Origin: Klebsiella indica
GTDB lineage: Bacteria > Pseudomonadota > Gammaproteobacteria > Enterobacterales > Enterobacteriaceae
Assembly (NCBI RefSeq): GCF_005860775.1
Contig: NZ_VCHQ01000008.1
Coordinates: 1-64,000 of the forward strand
DNA: 64,000 bases
Reading direction: 5' to 3'
The stretch's first letter is position 1. Every line of letters begins with the position of its first letter. This document shows, piece after piece, positions 19,962 through 33,282 of this stretch. The translations under genes and the position numbers were made by a program. Below the pieces are notes generated by a model, which was not told the origin of the DNA, ran no database searches, and saw only the letters and a list, made by a program, of their open reading frames with translations.

Positions 19962-19987
19962 ATGCCAGCCCGAAGGCTGGCATTTTC
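19962..19987 (+). terminator. Identical hairpin close to eno, T-run on the plus side
   Basis: The same 22-base hairpin as at 19765-19786 occurs at 19962-19983. Here the T-run (TTTT) follows on the plus strand, so it may stop plus-strand transcription from the SDR gene before it enters eno. On the minus strand it has no T-run but could still protect the eno mRNA end. Confidence 0.6.
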
Positions 19988-20006
19988 ATATCAGATAAAG
20001 ACAGAC

Positions 20007-23038
<3,032 letters not shown>

Positions 23039-23250
23039 TTAGGTTTAAAAGACGATGGAATAACCAGGACGGGAAAGCAGTATACCCGATCATGACTGAC
23101 GCCACAAACTTTCATTATCCCTCCTCTTCATCCGGCTCACACAAACGCGGGGAGTGAGAAAATAGCCGCTTTTGGCGAAATGTTTTTGACGTAAATCAAG
23201 CGCTTGTTATTTAAAAAATCACACAAATCGCGCTTGATCACGAAAACTCT

Positions 23251-24042
23251 TTAGAGATCAGTTTCCTGGCGTTTTACTTCCTGCCACACCTGCTCCATGA
23301 TATCGAGGTCGACGCCGGTCATTTCCAGACCGCGCGCGGCGATAATCCGCTCAACTTCACGGAAACGTCGCTCAAATTTGAGGTTGGCTTTTTGCAGCGC
23401 GACTTCAGCTTTTACCCCCAAATGGCGGGATAAATTCACCGTCGCAAACAGCAGATCGCCCACTTCCTCTTCTAGTTTAGCGTCATCCACCACCGCCTGC
23501 TGCGCTTCGTGCATCACTTCATCCATCTCTTCATGCACTTTGTCCAGCACCGGGCCAAGGGAAGTCCAGTCAAAACCCACCGCCGAGCAGCGTCGTTGAA
23601 TCTTATGCGCGCGCATCAGCGCGGGCAGACTATGGGGAATATCATCCAGCGCGGAGTGCTGTGACTTTTCCGCACGCTCAGCGCTTTTAATCTGCTCCCA
23701 ACGCGCCAGTACTTCGCTGCTGTTGCCCGCGGACGCATCACCGAAAATATGCGGGTGACGGCGCTCCAGCTTGTCGCCGATCGCCGCGCAGACGTCGTTG
23801 AAATCAAAGCGTCCCTCTTCCTGCGCCATCTGAGCATAGAATACGACCTGAAACAGCAGGTCGCCCAGTTCGCCGCGAAGATCGTCGAAATCTTCCCGGG
23901 CGATAGCGTCGAGCACTTCATAGGTTTCTTCGAGGGTATAAGGCGCGATGGTCGCAAACGTCTGCTCTTTATCCCACGGACAGCCATTTTCCGGGTCGCG
24001 CAAACGTTGCATGATGCCAAGCAGGCGATCGATTTGATTCAT
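23251..24042 (-). CDS. mazG: Nucleoside triphosphate pyrophosphohydrolase MazG
   Basis: MazG hydrolyses nucleoside triphosphates to monophosphate and pyrophosphate, and in E. coli it lowers ppGpp levels and moderates starvation death. From the ATG at 24042 (263 residues, MNQIDRLLGIMQRLRDPENG), with AGGA seven bases upstream, two MazG folds are visible: EETYEVLDAI with ELGDLLFQVVF, and EEMDEVMHEAQ with EEVGDLLFATVN. These Glu/Asp-rich helices bind Mg. A start 15 codons earlier is possible but less likely. It follows relA. In E. coli mazEF lies between them; here it is absent. Confidence 0.95.
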   Translation of the reverse strand: MNQIDRLLGIMQRLRDPENGCPWDKEQTFATIAPYTLEETYEVLDAIAREDFDDLRGELGDLLFQVVFYAQMAQEEGRFDFNDVCAAIGDKLERRHPHIFGDASAGNSSEVLARWEQIKSAERAEKSQHSALDDIPHSLPALMRAHKIQRRCSAVGFDWTSLGPVLDKVHEEMDEVMHEAQQAVVDDAKLEEEVGDLLFATVNLSRHLGVKAEVALQKANLKFERRFREVERIIAARGLEMTGVDLDIMEQVWQEVKRQETDL

Positions 24043-24073
24043 GTGAAAATCCTGAAATTTGTCACCAACGTAG

Positions 24074-24146
24074 GCCTGATAAGACACGTCAGGCCTTATC
24101 AGGTAAAAAAATGCCGGATAGCGGCTGATGCGTTATCCGGCCTGGA
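24074..24146. repeat. REP element between relA and mazG
   Basis: CTGATAAGACACGTCAGGCC and CTTATCAGG, then ATGCCGGATAGCGG and CGTTATCCGGCCTGG, form REP-type palindromes between the two genes. Confidence 0.8.
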
Positions 24147-24152
24147 AAGCGA

Positions 24153-26390
24153 TTAATTACCATGCAAGCGACGCGCGTCGATCACATCCGGCACCTGGTT
24201 GAGTTTACTGAGCACGCGACCCAGTACCTGTAGATTGTAGATTTCGATGGTCATATCAATCGTTGCCAGTTGCTGTTTGGTATCGCTGCGGCTGGCAACC
24301 CCCAGCACATTGACCTTCTCATTTGCCAGAATGGTGGTGATATCCCGCAGCAGACCGCTACGGTCGTTAGCCTGGACGCGCACAACCAACGAATACCCCG
24401 CCGAGTAGCTTTCTCCCCATACCGCGTCAACAATGCGCTCCGGCGCATGAGATTGCAGCTCCGCAAGCTGTTCGCAATCCGCCCGATGCACAGAGATTCC
24501 GCGCCCCTGGGTGATAAAGCCGACAATCTCATCCCCCGGGATCGGCTGGCAGCAGCGCGCAATGTGGTGCATCAGATTACCCACACCTTCCACCACCACG
24601 CGGCCATTATCTTTGCTGCGGTTTTGCGGAGTATAGGTCTTCTGCTGCAGTTGCTTCAGCGCCGCCGCATCCTGTTCCGCCGCACTTGGCTTATTGAACT
24701 GCGCCTGCAGGAAGTTAACCATCTGATTAAGACGAATATCACCACCGCCAATCGCCGCCAGCAGCTCATCCTGATCGTTGAAGTTATAACGCGGCAGCAG
24801 GTGTTTTTCCGCATCCTTGAGGCTAATCCCCAGATGCTCAAGCTCGTCATCAAGGATCTGCCGTCCAGCCAGAATATTTTTGTCGCGATCCTGTTTGCGG
24901 AACCAGGCATGAATTTTGGAACGCCCGCGGCTGGTCGTAACGTAGCCCAGGTTCGGGTTCAGCCAGTCACGGCTTGGGTTCGGCTGCTTCTGGGTAATGA
25001 TTTCAATCTGATCCCCCATTTGCAACTGATAGGTGAACGGCACAATACGCCCGCTGATTTTTGCCCCGATGCAGCGATGGCCAACATCACTGTGAATATG
25101 GTAGGCAAAATCCAGCGGCGTTGAGCCCGCCGGCAAATCCACAACATCACCCTTCGGCGTAAAAACATACACCCGGTCGTCAAAGACCTGGCTACGAACC
25201 TCATCCAGCATTTCGCCGGAATCCGCCATCTCTTCCTGCCAGGCAATCAGTTTCCGCAGCCAGGCAATACGATCTTCGTAACCTCGTCCGCCGCTGGCGC
25301 CTGCGCTGGCTCCCTCCTTGTACTTCCAGTGGGCAGCCACCCCCAGTTCGGCATCTTCATGCATCTGGCGGGTACGAATTTGAATTTCAATGGTCTTGCC
25401 GCTCGGGCCAAGTACGACAGTATGAATCGACTGATAGCCATTCGGCTTCGGATTGGCGACATAATCATCAAACTCATCCGGCAAATGACGGTAGTGAGTG
25501 TGTACGATCCCCAACGCGGCATAGCAGTCCTGCAGGCGCTCAGCGACAATACGCACCGCGCGGACATCAAACAGTTCATCAAAGGCGAGATGTTTTTTCT
25601 GCATTTTGCGCCAGATGCTGTAAATATGCTTTGGTCGCCCATAGACCTCGGCCTTAACGCCTTCGGCTTTCATCTCCGCGCGCAGCTTACCGACGAACTC
25701 GTCAATATAGTGTTCGCGATCGATACGACGCTCATGCAGCAATTTAGCGATACGCTTGTATTCCGCCGGATGCAGATAGCGGAAGCAATAATCTTCCAGC
25801 TCCCACTTAAGCTGACCAATCCCCAGACGGTTGGCCAGCGGCGCATAGATATTGGTGCACTCTTTAGCCGCCAGCACGCGCTCATCTTCCGGGGCATCCT
25901 TCACTTCACGCAGATGCGCAATACGCTCTGCCAGCTTAATCACCACGCAGCGGAAATCATCGACCATCGCCAGCAGCATGCGGCGAATGTTATCCACCTG
26001 CTCAGAAGAAACGGAATCGGTATGGGTGGCTTTAAGCTGGCGTATCGCCGCCATATCCCGCACGCCGTGAATAAGGGAAACGACGGACTTGCCCACGCTC
26101 TCCTGGAGGATCTCCTCACTGACAACGTTACCGTCCGCCAACGGGAAAAGCAGCGCGGCACGCAGCGTGTCGCTATCCATGCTCAGCATGGATAGGATTT
26201 CCACCATCTCCACGCCGCGCCATAGCAACAGCTCCGCCTGCGGGTGTCCCTGCGTTTTCTCTCGACAATAATCCCAGGTTTCGGCTAAGCGTTCACACGA
26301 CTGCTGGCTGGAAATCCCCAGACTCGCGATCCATTTCTTCGGGTCAAATTCACCAGCTTTATTTAAATGTGCACTTCTTACCGCAACCAT
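24153..26390 (-). CDS. relA: GTP pyrophosphokinase (ppGpp synthetase I)
   Basis: RelA makes (p)ppGpp on ribosomes stalled with uncharged tRNA. From the ATG at 26390, with a strong AAGGAGAGG ribosome-binding site, it is 745 residues. Domains in order: inactive HD hydrolase (the FPLADGN type of RelA), synthetase (YGRPKHIYSIWRKM, FDVRAVRIVAE, PNGYQSIHTVV), TGS (VYVFTPKGDVVDLPAG), helical, zinc-finger (HIARCCQPIPGDEIVGF) and a C-terminal ACT domain. It follows rlmD by about 60 bases, as in E. coli. Confidence 0.98.
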   Translation of the reverse strand: MVAVRSAHLNKAGEFDPKKWIASLGISSQQSCERLAETWDYCREKTQGHPQAELLLWRGVEMVEILSMLSMDSDTLRAALLFPLADGNVVSEEILQESVGKSVVSLIHGVRDMAAIRQLKATHTDSVSSEQVDNIRRMLLAMVDDFRCVVIKLAERIAHLREVKDAPEDERVLAAKECTNIYAPLANRLGIGQLKWELEDYCFRYLHPAEYKRIAKLLHERRIDREHYIDEFVGKLRAEMKAEGVKAEVYGRPKHIYSIWRKMQKKHLAFDELFDVRAVRIVAERLQDCYAALGIVHTHYRHLPDEFDDYVANPKPNGYQSIHTVVLGPSGKTIEIQIRTRQMHEDAELGVAAHWKYKEGASAGASGGRGYEDRIAWLRKLIAWQEEMADSGEMLDEVRSQVFDDRVYVFTPKGDVVDLPAGSTPLDFAYHIHSDVGHRCIGAKISGRIVPFTYQLQMGDQIEIITQKQPNPSRDWLNPNLGYVTTSRGRSKIHAWFRKQDRDKNILAGRQILDDELEHLGISLKDAEKHLLPRYNFNDQDELLAAIGGGDIRLNQMVNFLQAQFNKPSAAEQDAAALKQLQQKTYTPQNRSKDNGRVVVEGVGNLMHHIARCCQPIPGDEIVGFITQGRGISVHRADCEQLAELQSHAPERIVDAVWGESYSAGYSLVVRVQANDRSGLLRDITTILANEKVNVLGVASRSDTKQQLATIDMTIEIYNLQVLGRVLSKLNQVPDVIDARRLHGN

Positions 26391-26453
26391 TGTCCTCTCC
26401 TTAAGGGACCAGCCTGCCGAAGTCGGCAAGCTTCAACTTTTACACTTTTTTCT

Positions 26454-27809
26454 TCAAACCGCATCAGCCCGGGCTTCCGCCGCCCCAATGCGATCCGAAT
26501 GATTTTGTGTAAGCTCGTGCTCAAACAACACCATTGATTCCAGATGGCCGGTATGTGGAAACATATCCAGCATTGCCAGGCGCTGAATTTTATATCCCGC
26601 CTGCAATAAAACGTCGCTATCGCGTGCCAGCGTCGCCGGGTTACAGGAAACATACACCACCCGACGCGGCGCTAACTTTATAATATGTAACATTACGCCC
26701 GGCGCACCGGCGCGCGCCGGGTCGAGCAACACTTTATCAAACCCATGCTTCGCCCACGCCTGGCGGGTAACATCTTCTTCCAGATTTTCATGAAAGAAAG
26801 TCACATTTCGCAATCCATTCAGCGCCGCATTCTCTCGCCCCTTCTCCACCAGTGAGGGAACGCCTTCAACGCCGACAACCTGCGCCGCCCGCTTCGCCAG
26901 CGGCAGGGTAAAGTTGCCCATTCCGCAAAACAGATCCAGCACCCGATCCTGCGGCTGAATATCAAGCCACGCCAGCGCCGTGCGCACCATCAGTTGGTTA
27001 ACGCCATCGTTCACCTGGATAAAATCGCGCGGACTGAACACTAAGCGTAGACCGTCCGATGTGTACCAGGGATTCTCCCCGCGAATATGTTCCAGTATTT
27101 CGCTCTGCGGGGCGAGATACAGCGCAAGCCCGTGGGATTGCGAAAAGCGTTCCAATTTTTCTTTATCTGTCGCCGGGAGCGAAGCGGTGTGACGCAACAC
27201 CATCAGCGGGCCGTTATCCGCCTGGACCAGTTCAACATGCCCGAGTAGACGAACCCCCTGTAGACCTGACAGGCATTCACGCACCGCAGGCAGCAATGCA
27301 CCAAGTTCAGGCGCCAGTACAGGGCATTGCACCACATCGACAATTTCATTTGAATTAGCCTTGCGGAAGCCTACCTGTAATTGTTGGGTCCTTGACTGAT
27401 AATTCAAGCTCAGACGCGCCCGCCGACGATAGCCCCACGGCGCCCCGGCGATAATCTCATCAACATCCCGCTTCATTAGTCTGGCCAGCGCAGCGCGTTT
27501 GCTCTGCTGCTGCAACGCAATGCTGGCATGCTGTTGCTGGCATCCGCCGCATACGCCAAAATGCGGGCAGCGCGGAGTCTGCCGCTGTGGACTATCGCTA
27601 AGACGGCGTTTAACCTGAGCGTGGGCATACTGTTTTTTCTCGTCGACCAGCACAACGTCGGCCTGCTCTTGCGGCAATAATCCGGGAATAAATAATGTTT
27701 TACCCTGGTGACGCGCAACACCCTGGCCAAAAGGGTCAAGGTCATTTACCGTAACAGGTATGATCTGGCGCGTCGTCACACGCCGTTTTGCAGAGTAGAA
27801 TTGCGCCAT
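26454..27809 (-). CDS. rlmD: 23S rRNA (uracil-1939-C5)-methyltransferase
   Basis: RlmD (RumA) methylates U1939 of 23S rRNA using SAM and contains a 4Fe-4S cluster. From the ATG at 27809 (451 residues, [15 protein letters not shown]) there is a TRAM domain, then the cluster cysteines [10 protein letters not shown] and later QCPV, the SAM motif [16 protein letters not shown], and the catalytic cysteine in [12 protein letters not shown]. The C-terminus extends about 18 residues beyond the E. coli protein (…[18 protein letters not shown]). A TTG six codons upstream is an alternative start. Confidence 0.96.
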   Translation of the reverse strand: MAQFYSAKRRVTTRQIIPVTVNDLDPFGQGVARHQGKTLFIPGLLPQEQADVVLVDEKKQYAHAQVKRRLSDSPQRQTPRCPHFGVCGGCQQQHASIALQQQSKRAALARLMKRDVDEIIAGAPWGYRRRARLSLNYQSRTQQLQVGFRKANSNEIVDVVQCPVLAPELGALLPAVRECLSGLQGVRLLGHVELVQADNGPLMVLRHTASLPATDKEKLERFSQSHGLALYLAPQSEILEHIRGENPWYTSDGLRLVFSPRDFIQVNDGVNQLMVRTALAWLDIQPQDRVLDLFCGMGNFTLPLAKRAAQVVGVEGVPSLVEKGRENAALNGLRNVTFFHENLEEDVTRQAWAKHGFDKVLLDPARAGAPGVMLHIIKLAPRRVVYVSCNPATLARDSDVLLQAGYKIQRLAMLDMFPHTGHLESMVLFEHELTQNHSDRIGAAEARADAV

Positions 27810-27931
27810 CGTAGAGATATGTCTCAATTAAAGATATTGACTCAAAATATGCGTTCCTTCAGGTTGCGACACACCAGCTACACGCTCGCCGCCTGAAGAA
27901 TGATATGTCTATTCTCCCATAATGGAACCGC

Positions 27932-30673
27932 ATGACCAACTACAGCCTTCGTGCCCGCATGATGATGCTTATTCTGGCGCCGACCGTCCTGATCGGTTTG
28001 CTGCTCAGTATTTTTTTCGTCGCACACCGCTATAACGATCTACAGCGCCAGCTTGAAGATGCCGGAGCCAGTATTATCGAACCACTGGCGGTCTCCAGCG
28101 AATATGGCATGAATTTGCAAAACCGCGAGTCAATCGGACAGTTAATCAGCGTGCTACATCGCCGCCATTCCGAAATTGTACGGGCCATTTCCATTTATGA
28201 CTCGCACAACAGGCTGTTTGTCACCTCCAACTTTCAGCTCGATCCCGGTGAGCTTCAGTTGCCGGAAGGTACCCCCTTCCCCCGCCATTTAAGCGTTACT
28301 CGCCATGATGATTTGATGATTTTACGCACCCCTATTGTCTCAGAAAGCTATTCACCGGATGAATCACCGGAGAGTGACGCTAAGATGCCGGATAATATGC
28401 TGGGCTATGTGGCGCTTGAACTGGATCTTAAATCGGTACGATTACAGCAATATAAAGAGATTTTCATCTCCAGCGTGATGATGCTGTTCTGTATCGGTAT
28501 CGCGCTGATCTTCGGCTGGCGGCTGATGCGTGACGTCACCGGGCCAATTCGTAATATGGTCAATACCGTTGATCGTATTCGTCGCGGGCAGCTTGATAGC
28601 CGCGTTGAAGGCTTTATGCTCGGTGAGCTGGATATGCTAAAAAACGGCATTAACTCCATGGCGATGTCGCTGGCGGCCTACCATGAGGAGATGCAGCATA
28701 ACGTCGATCAGGCGACGTCCGATCTGCGTGAAACCCTTGAGCAGATGGAGATCCAGAACGTTGAGCTGGATCTGGCGAAAAAACGCGCACAGGAAGCGGC
28801 GCGGATTAAATCCGAATTCCTCGCCAATATGTCCCATGAGCTGCGTACCCCGCTTAACGGGGTTATTGGTTTTACGCGTCTGGCGCTGAAAACCGATTTA
28901 AATACCACCCAGCGCGATCATCTCACAACGATTGAGCGTTCAGCGAACAATCTGTTGGCCATCATTAACGATGTTCTGGACTTCTCTAAGCTTGAAGCCG
29001 GAAAGCTCATTCTCGAAAGTATTCCGTTCCTGCTGCGCAATTCACTGGATGAAGTGGTCACGCTGCTGGCGCACTCGGCGCATGATAAAGGACTGGAACT
29101 GACGCTGAGCATCAAAAATGATGTGCCGGATAATGTGATTGGCGACCCGCTGCGCCTGCAGCAAATTATTACCAACCTCATCGGTAACGCCATCAAGTTC
29201 ACTGAACACGGCAATATAGACGTACGGGTAGAACAGCGCGATATCAGCAACTCAAGAGTGCAAATTGAAGTACAGATCCACGATACCGGCATCGGTATTC
29301 CTGAACGCGACCAATCACGCCTGTTTCAGGCATTCCGCCAGGCGGACGCCAGTATTTCCCGTCGTCATGGTGGTACCGGTCTGGGGCTGGTCATCACCCA
29401 GCGCCTGGTAAGAGAGATGGGCGGAGATATCTCCTTCCATAGCCAGCCGAATCGCGGTTCAACATTCTGGTTCCATATCAGTCTCGATCTCAATCCTAAC
29501 GCGGTTCCCGACAGCGTATCGACCGACTGTCTGGAGGGAAAGAAGCTAGCCTATATTGAAGCGAATACGGTAGCGGCGCAGTGTACGATGGAGCTACTGG
29601 AAACCACGCCGCTGAAGGTGGCCTACTTCCCGACCCTGGCCTCTCTACCGGATGCTCATTACGATATTCTGTTGGTCGGTATTCCGGTATCAATACGCGA
29701 TCTGAATCAGCACCGCGATAAGCTGGAAAGAGCCTGTACGCTAGCCGACCATCTGCTGCTGGCGCTACCGTGCCACGCTCAGGTAAGTGCCGAAGCGCTG
29801 AAGCATAATGGCATCGCAGCGTGTTTACTCAAACCCCTGACCTCAACGCGTTTGCTTCCTGCGTTGATGGCCTCATGCCTGGCGCAATCCACAATCCTGC
29901 CAGCGCGTTCAGAGAGTAAAAAACTGCCGATGACGGTGATGGCGGTGGATGACAATCCAGCGAATCTTAAGCTTATCGGCGCACTACTGGAAGACCTGGT
30001 TCAGCACGTCATCCTGTGTGATAACGGGCAGCACGCCGTCGAACGAGCCAGGGACGCGCAGCAGGATCTGATTCTGATGGATATTCAAATGCCGGATATG
30101 GACGGTATCCGCGCCTGCGAACTGATTCACCAGATTCCTCATCAGCAACACACGCCGGTGATCGCCGTAACGGCACACGCGCTGGAAGGACAGCGGGAGA
30201 AATTACTGAGCGCGGGAATGAACGATTATCTGGCGAAGCCTATTGAGGAAGATAAACTCTACAGCCTGTTGCTTCGCTACCAGCCGGGAAAGCATACGGC
30301 GACACACACCAGCGAAATGCCCATTAATGATAATGTCACTCTTGACTGGCAACTGGCGCTGCGCCAGTCAGCGATGAAGCCGGACCTGGCGCGGGAAATG
30401 CTACAAATGCTTATCGCTTTTATGCCGGAAGTCCGTAATACGGTAGAGGAGCAACTGGTCGGTGAACATCCGGAAGGCTTGCTGGATTTGATTCATAAAC
30501 TCCACGGCAGCTGTAGCTACAGCGGCGTGCCGCGGCTGAAAAAAATATGTCAGACCATCGAGAGGCAACTGCGCGCTGGCACCGCTGCCGAAGCGCTGGA
30601 ACCCGAGCTTCTGGAACTGCTGGATGAGATGAATAACGTCACACGAGAAGGGTGTAAGCTGACGGGAATGTAA
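27932..30673 (+). CDS. barA: Hybrid sensor histidine kinase BarA
   Basis: BarA senses short-chain carboxylic acids and phosphorylates the response regulator UvrY/SirA, which switches on csrB and csrC. The 913-residue membrane protein has an N-terminal membrane segment (about 10-30), a periplasmic part, a second segment (about 178-197), HAMP, a histidine kinase with His302 ([15 protein letters not shown]), [17 protein letters not shown] and [13 protein letters not shown]-site boxes, a receiver with Asp717 ([13 protein letters not shown]), and a C-terminal HPt with His858 ([10 protein letters not shown]). All three phospho-sites are intact. Confidence 0.97.
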   Translation: MTNYSLRARMMMLILAPTVLIGLLLSIFFVAHRYNDLQRQLEDAGASIIEPLAVSSEYGMNLQNRESIGQLISVLHRRHSEIVRAISIYDSHNRLFVTSNFQLDPGELQLPEGTPFPRHLSVTRHDDLMILRTPIVSESYSPDESPESDAKMPDNMLGYVALELDLKSVRLQQYKEIFISSVMMLFCIGIALIFGWRLMRDVTGPIRNMVNTVDRIRRGQLDSRVEGFMLGELDMLKNGINSMAMSLAAYHEEMQHNVDQATSDLRETLEQMEIQNVELDLAKKRAQEAARIKSEFLANMSHELRTPLNGVIGFTRLALKTDLNTTQRDHLTTIERSANNLLAIINDVLDFSKLEAGKLILESIPFLLRNSLDEVVTLLAHSAHDKGLELTLSIKNDVPDNVIGDPLRLQQIITNLIGNAIKFTEHGNIDVRVEQRDISNSRVQIEVQIHDTGIGIPERDQSRLFQAFRQADASISRRHGGTGLGLVITQRLVREMGGDISFHSQPNRGSTFWFHISLDLNPNAVPDSVSTDCLEGKKLAYIEANTVAAQCTMELLETTPLKVAYFPTLASLPDAHYDILLVGIPVSIRDLNQHRDKLERACTLADHLLLALPCHAQVSAEALKHNGIAACLLKPLTSTRLLPALMASCLAQSTILPARSESKKLPMTVMAVDDNPANLKLIGALLEDLVQHVILCDNGQHAVERARDAQQDLILMDIQMPDMDGIRACELIHQIPHQQHTPVIAVTAHALEGQREKLLSAGMNDYLAKPIEEDKLYSLLLRYQPGKHTATHTSEMPINDNVTLDWQLALRQSAMKPDLAREMLQMLIAFMPEVRNTVEEQLVGEHPEGLLDLIHKLHGSCSYSGVPRLKKICQTIERQLRAGTAAEALEPELLELLDEMNNVTREGCKLTGM

Positions 30674-30675
30674 AA

Positions 30676-30699
30676 CCCCGGCCAGACGTTCGGCCGGGG
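30676..30699. terminator. Bidirectional terminator between barA and glycerate kinase
   Basis: CCCCGGCC and GGCCGGGG form an eight-base GC stem between the convergent ends of barA and the kinase gene. A-runs precede and follow it, so it can serve both strands. Confidence 0.85.
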
Positions 30700-30704
30700 A
30701 AAAC

Positions 30705-31844
30705 TTATAACATTTGCCCCATTTTCAGTACCGAGGCGACGTTTCTTGCCGTCATACGCACGTTGTCAGCCGCGTTTTCCAGCGCCTCATTAAGCGTACA
30801 AATAGCGTAAATGACGCTGAAAACAGCGTCCAGGCCATGCTGATGCACCACGCCGACATCCGCGGTCAGGCTTCCGGCAATCCCAATCACGGGGATATCA
30901 TAGCGTTTTGCCACTCTCGCCACGCCAACCGGAACTTTTCCGTGAATAGTCTGGCTATCAATACGCCCTTCACCGGTAATCACCAGATCCGCATCAGCCA
31001 CCACATCAACAAGATGTAAAGCGTCAGTCACAATCTCGATGCCGGGACGCAGTTTCGCCCCGCAAAAGGCATACAATCCCGCGCCCATACCACCCGCCGC
31101 ACCGCCGCCTTCAAGATTCAACACATCAACATCTAAGTCGCGATAGATAATCCCGGCAAAGTGAGCCAACCCCTTATCCAGGCTAACGATCATCTCCGCC
31201 GTTGCGCCTTTTTGCGGCCCAAATACCGCCGTCGCGCCTTGCGGCCCCGTCAGCGGGTTGGTGACATCACAGGCAACGTCAATACGACATCCGCCCAGAC
31301 GTGGATCAAGCCCGCTAACATCAATGCGCGCCAGATTATCCAGTGCGCCGCCGCCAGGGGCAATTTGCTGATTGTCTTTAGTCAACAGCTTTGCGCCCAG
31401 CGCCTGCACCATTCCTGCGCCGCCGTCGTTAGTCGCACTGCCGCCGATACCGATAATGATCTGCTTAACGCCTGCGTCCAGGGCGTGACGAATAAGCTCA
31501 CCGGTTCCCCACGACGTGGTTAACAGCGGATTACGTTGCGCTGCGGGTACGCTTTCCAGGCCGCTTGCTGCCGCCATTTCGATAAAAGCGCACTGCTTAT
31601 CGCCCGAAAGCCCATAAAAAGCCGCCACCGGTTCACCAAGCGGCCCCGTAACGGTAACCGCAACCCGATATCCCTGCGTGGCGGCCACCATGGCTTCAAC
31701 AGTCCCTTCGCCGCCATCAGCAACCGGCAGTTTGATATATTCCGCGTCGGGATAAATCTCCCGGAAACCCTGCTCTATCGCAGTTGCAACATCCAGTGCA
31801 CTCAGGCTCTCCTTGTATGAATCAGGCGCGATCACGATCTTCAT
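30705..31844 (-). CDS. garK: Glycerate 2-kinase (GarK/GlxK family)
   Basis: This 379-residue kinase phosphorylates D-glycerate, the product of glucarate breakdown after KDG aldolase and tartronate semialdehyde reductase. It starts MKIVIAPDSYKESLSALDVA and contains ADGGEGTVEAMV, GIGGSATNDGGAGMVQALG and a GGGAAGGMGAGLYAF glycine loop, all conserved in the family. In E. coli the gud genes at this place have no kinase; in Salmonella-type genomes one is next to gudD. I use garK for the family; garK and glxK paralogues cannot be separated here. Confidence 0.9.
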   Translation of the reverse strand: MKIVIAPDSYKESLSALDVATAIEQGFREIYPDAEYIKLPVADGGEGTVEAMVAATQGYRVAVTVTGPLGEPVAAFYGLSGDKQCAFIEMAAASGLESVPAAQRNPLLTTSWGTGELIRHALDAGVKQIIIGIGGSATNDGGAGMVQALGAKLLTKDNQQIAPGGGALDNLARIDVSGLDPRLGGCRIDVACDVTNPLTGPQGATAVFGPQKGATAEMIVSLDKGLAHFAGIIYRDLDVDVLNLEGGGAAGGMGAGLYAFCGAKLRPGIEIVTDALHLVDVVADADLVITGEGRIDSQTIHGKVPVGVARVAKRYDIPVIGIAGSLTADVGVVHQHGLDAVFSVIYAICTLNEALENAADNVRMTARNVASVLKMGQML

Positions 31845-31882
31845 AAGCTGTCCTTAAAATGAGCATTTACCCCACACCGCGG

Positions 31883-31908
31883 AAAAAAACCGGCCCCGCA
31901 GGGACCGG
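31883..31908 (-). terminator. Terminator between gudD and the glycerate kinase
   Basis: On the minus strand CCGGTCCC / GGGGCCGG (one G-U pair, loop of three) is followed by seven T. It may end part of the gudPXD transcript before the kinase gene. Confidence 0.8.
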
Positions 31909-31915
31909 CATGTCC

Positions 31916-33256
31916 TTAGCGCACCATGCACGGACGTTTATTATCATACGTCCAGTTCGGGATCAGGTACTGCATCCCCATGGCATCATCGCGCGCGCCG
32001 AGACCGTGTTTCTGATACAGCTCGTGGGCTTTCATTACCTGGTCCATATCGATCTCTACGCCCAGACCGGGTTTCGCCGGAACCTGAACCATCCCGCCTT
32101 TGATTTCAAACGGTTCTTTAGTCAAACGCTGGTTGCCTTCCTGCCAGATCCAGTGAGTATCAATAGCGGTGATCTTGCCCGGAGCCGCCGCTGCCACGTG
32201 AGTAAACATTGCCAGCGAAATATCAAAGTGATTGTTAGAGTGCGAGCCCCAGGTCAGACCGAACTCGTGACACATCTGCGCCACCCGGACGGAACCCTGC
32301 ATAGTCCAGAAGTGCGGATCCGCCAGTGGAATATCCACGGACTGCAGCGACAACGTATGCCCCATCTGACGCCAGTCGGTGGCAATCATGTTGGTCGCCG
32401 TCGGCAGCCCGGTGGCGCGACGGAATTCAGCCATCACTTCACGCCCGGAGAAACCCTGCTCGGCGCCGCAAGGATCTTCCGCATAGGCCAGGGCGCCTTT
32501 CAGATATTTGCCGATTTTGATCGCTTCATTCAGCGACCAGGCGCCGTTTGGATCCAGCGTCACGCGCGCCTGCGGGAAGCGTTTCGCCAGCGCGACAATT
32601 GATTCCGCTTCTTCTTCCCCGGCCAGCACGCCGCCTTTCAGTTTAAAGTCATTAAAACCATACTTCTCATATGCCGCTTCCGCCAGGCGAACAACCGCAT
32701 CTGGCGTCATCGCTTCCTCGTGACGCAGACGATACCAGTCGCACTTCTCATCCGGCTGGCTCTGGTAGGGCAGCGGCGTCGCTTTACGATTGCCAACGAA
32801 GAACAGGTAGCCCAGCATTTCTACTTCACTACGCTGCTGACCCTCTCCTAACAGTGACGCCACGTTCACGCCCAGATGCTGCCCCAGCAGATCAAGCATT
32901 GCCGCTTCAATCCCGGTCACCACATGAATAGTGGTACGCAGATCGAAGGTCTGCAAACCGCGACCGCCCGCATCGCGATCGGCAAACGTATTGCGCACGG
33001 CGCTCAGTACGTTTTTATATTCCCCCAGCGTCTTACCTGCTACAAGCGGGATGGCATCCTCCAGAGTCTTACGGATTTTCTCGCCACCGGGAATTTCGCC
33101 AACGCCAGTATGACCAGCGTTATCTTTCATCACCACAATATTACGCGTGAAGAACGGGGCGTGCGCGCCGCTCAGGTTCATTAGCATACTGTCGTGGCCT
33201 GCAACCGGAATCACCTGCATGGAGGTCACAACCGGGGTAGTAAATTGTGTGCTCAT
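31916..33256 (-). CDS. gudD: D-glucarate dehydratase
   Basis: GudD dehydrates D-glucarate (and L-idarate) to 5-keto-4-deoxyglucarate. The 446-residue enolase-superfamily enzyme shows the substrate-lid loop near the start ([12 protein letters not shown]), the base in [12 protein letters not shown] (KxK type), the metal ligands in [16 protein letters not shown] and ATNMIATDW, and the catalytic His in GSHSNNHFD. It agrees in length and motifs with E. coli GudD. The gene follows gudX by 26 bases. Confidence 0.97.
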   Translation of the reverse strand: MSTQFTTPVVTSMQVIPVAGHDSMLMNLSGAHAPFFTRNIVVMKDNAGHTGVGEIPGGEKIRKTLEDAIPLVAGKTLGEYKNVLSAVRNTFADRDAGGRGLQTFDLRTTIHVVTGIEAAMLDLLGQHLGVNVASLLGEGQQRSEVEMLGYLFFVGNRKATPLPYQSQPDEKCDWYRLRHEEAMTPDAVVRLAEAAYEKYGFNDFKLKGGVLAGEEEAESIVALAKRFPQARVTLDPNGAWSLNEAIKIGKYLKGALAYAEDPCGAEQGFSGREVMAEFRRATGLPTATNMIATDWRQMGHTLSLQSVDIPLADPHFWTMQGSVRVAQMCHEFGLTWGSHSNNHFDISLAMFTHVAAAAPGKITAIDTHWIWQEGNQRLTKEPFEIKGGMVQVPAKPGLGVEIDMDQVMKAHELYQKHGLGARDDAMGMQYLIPNWTYDNKRPCMVR

Positions 33257-33282
33257 AATTCGGTCCTTATTAAATTACACAA

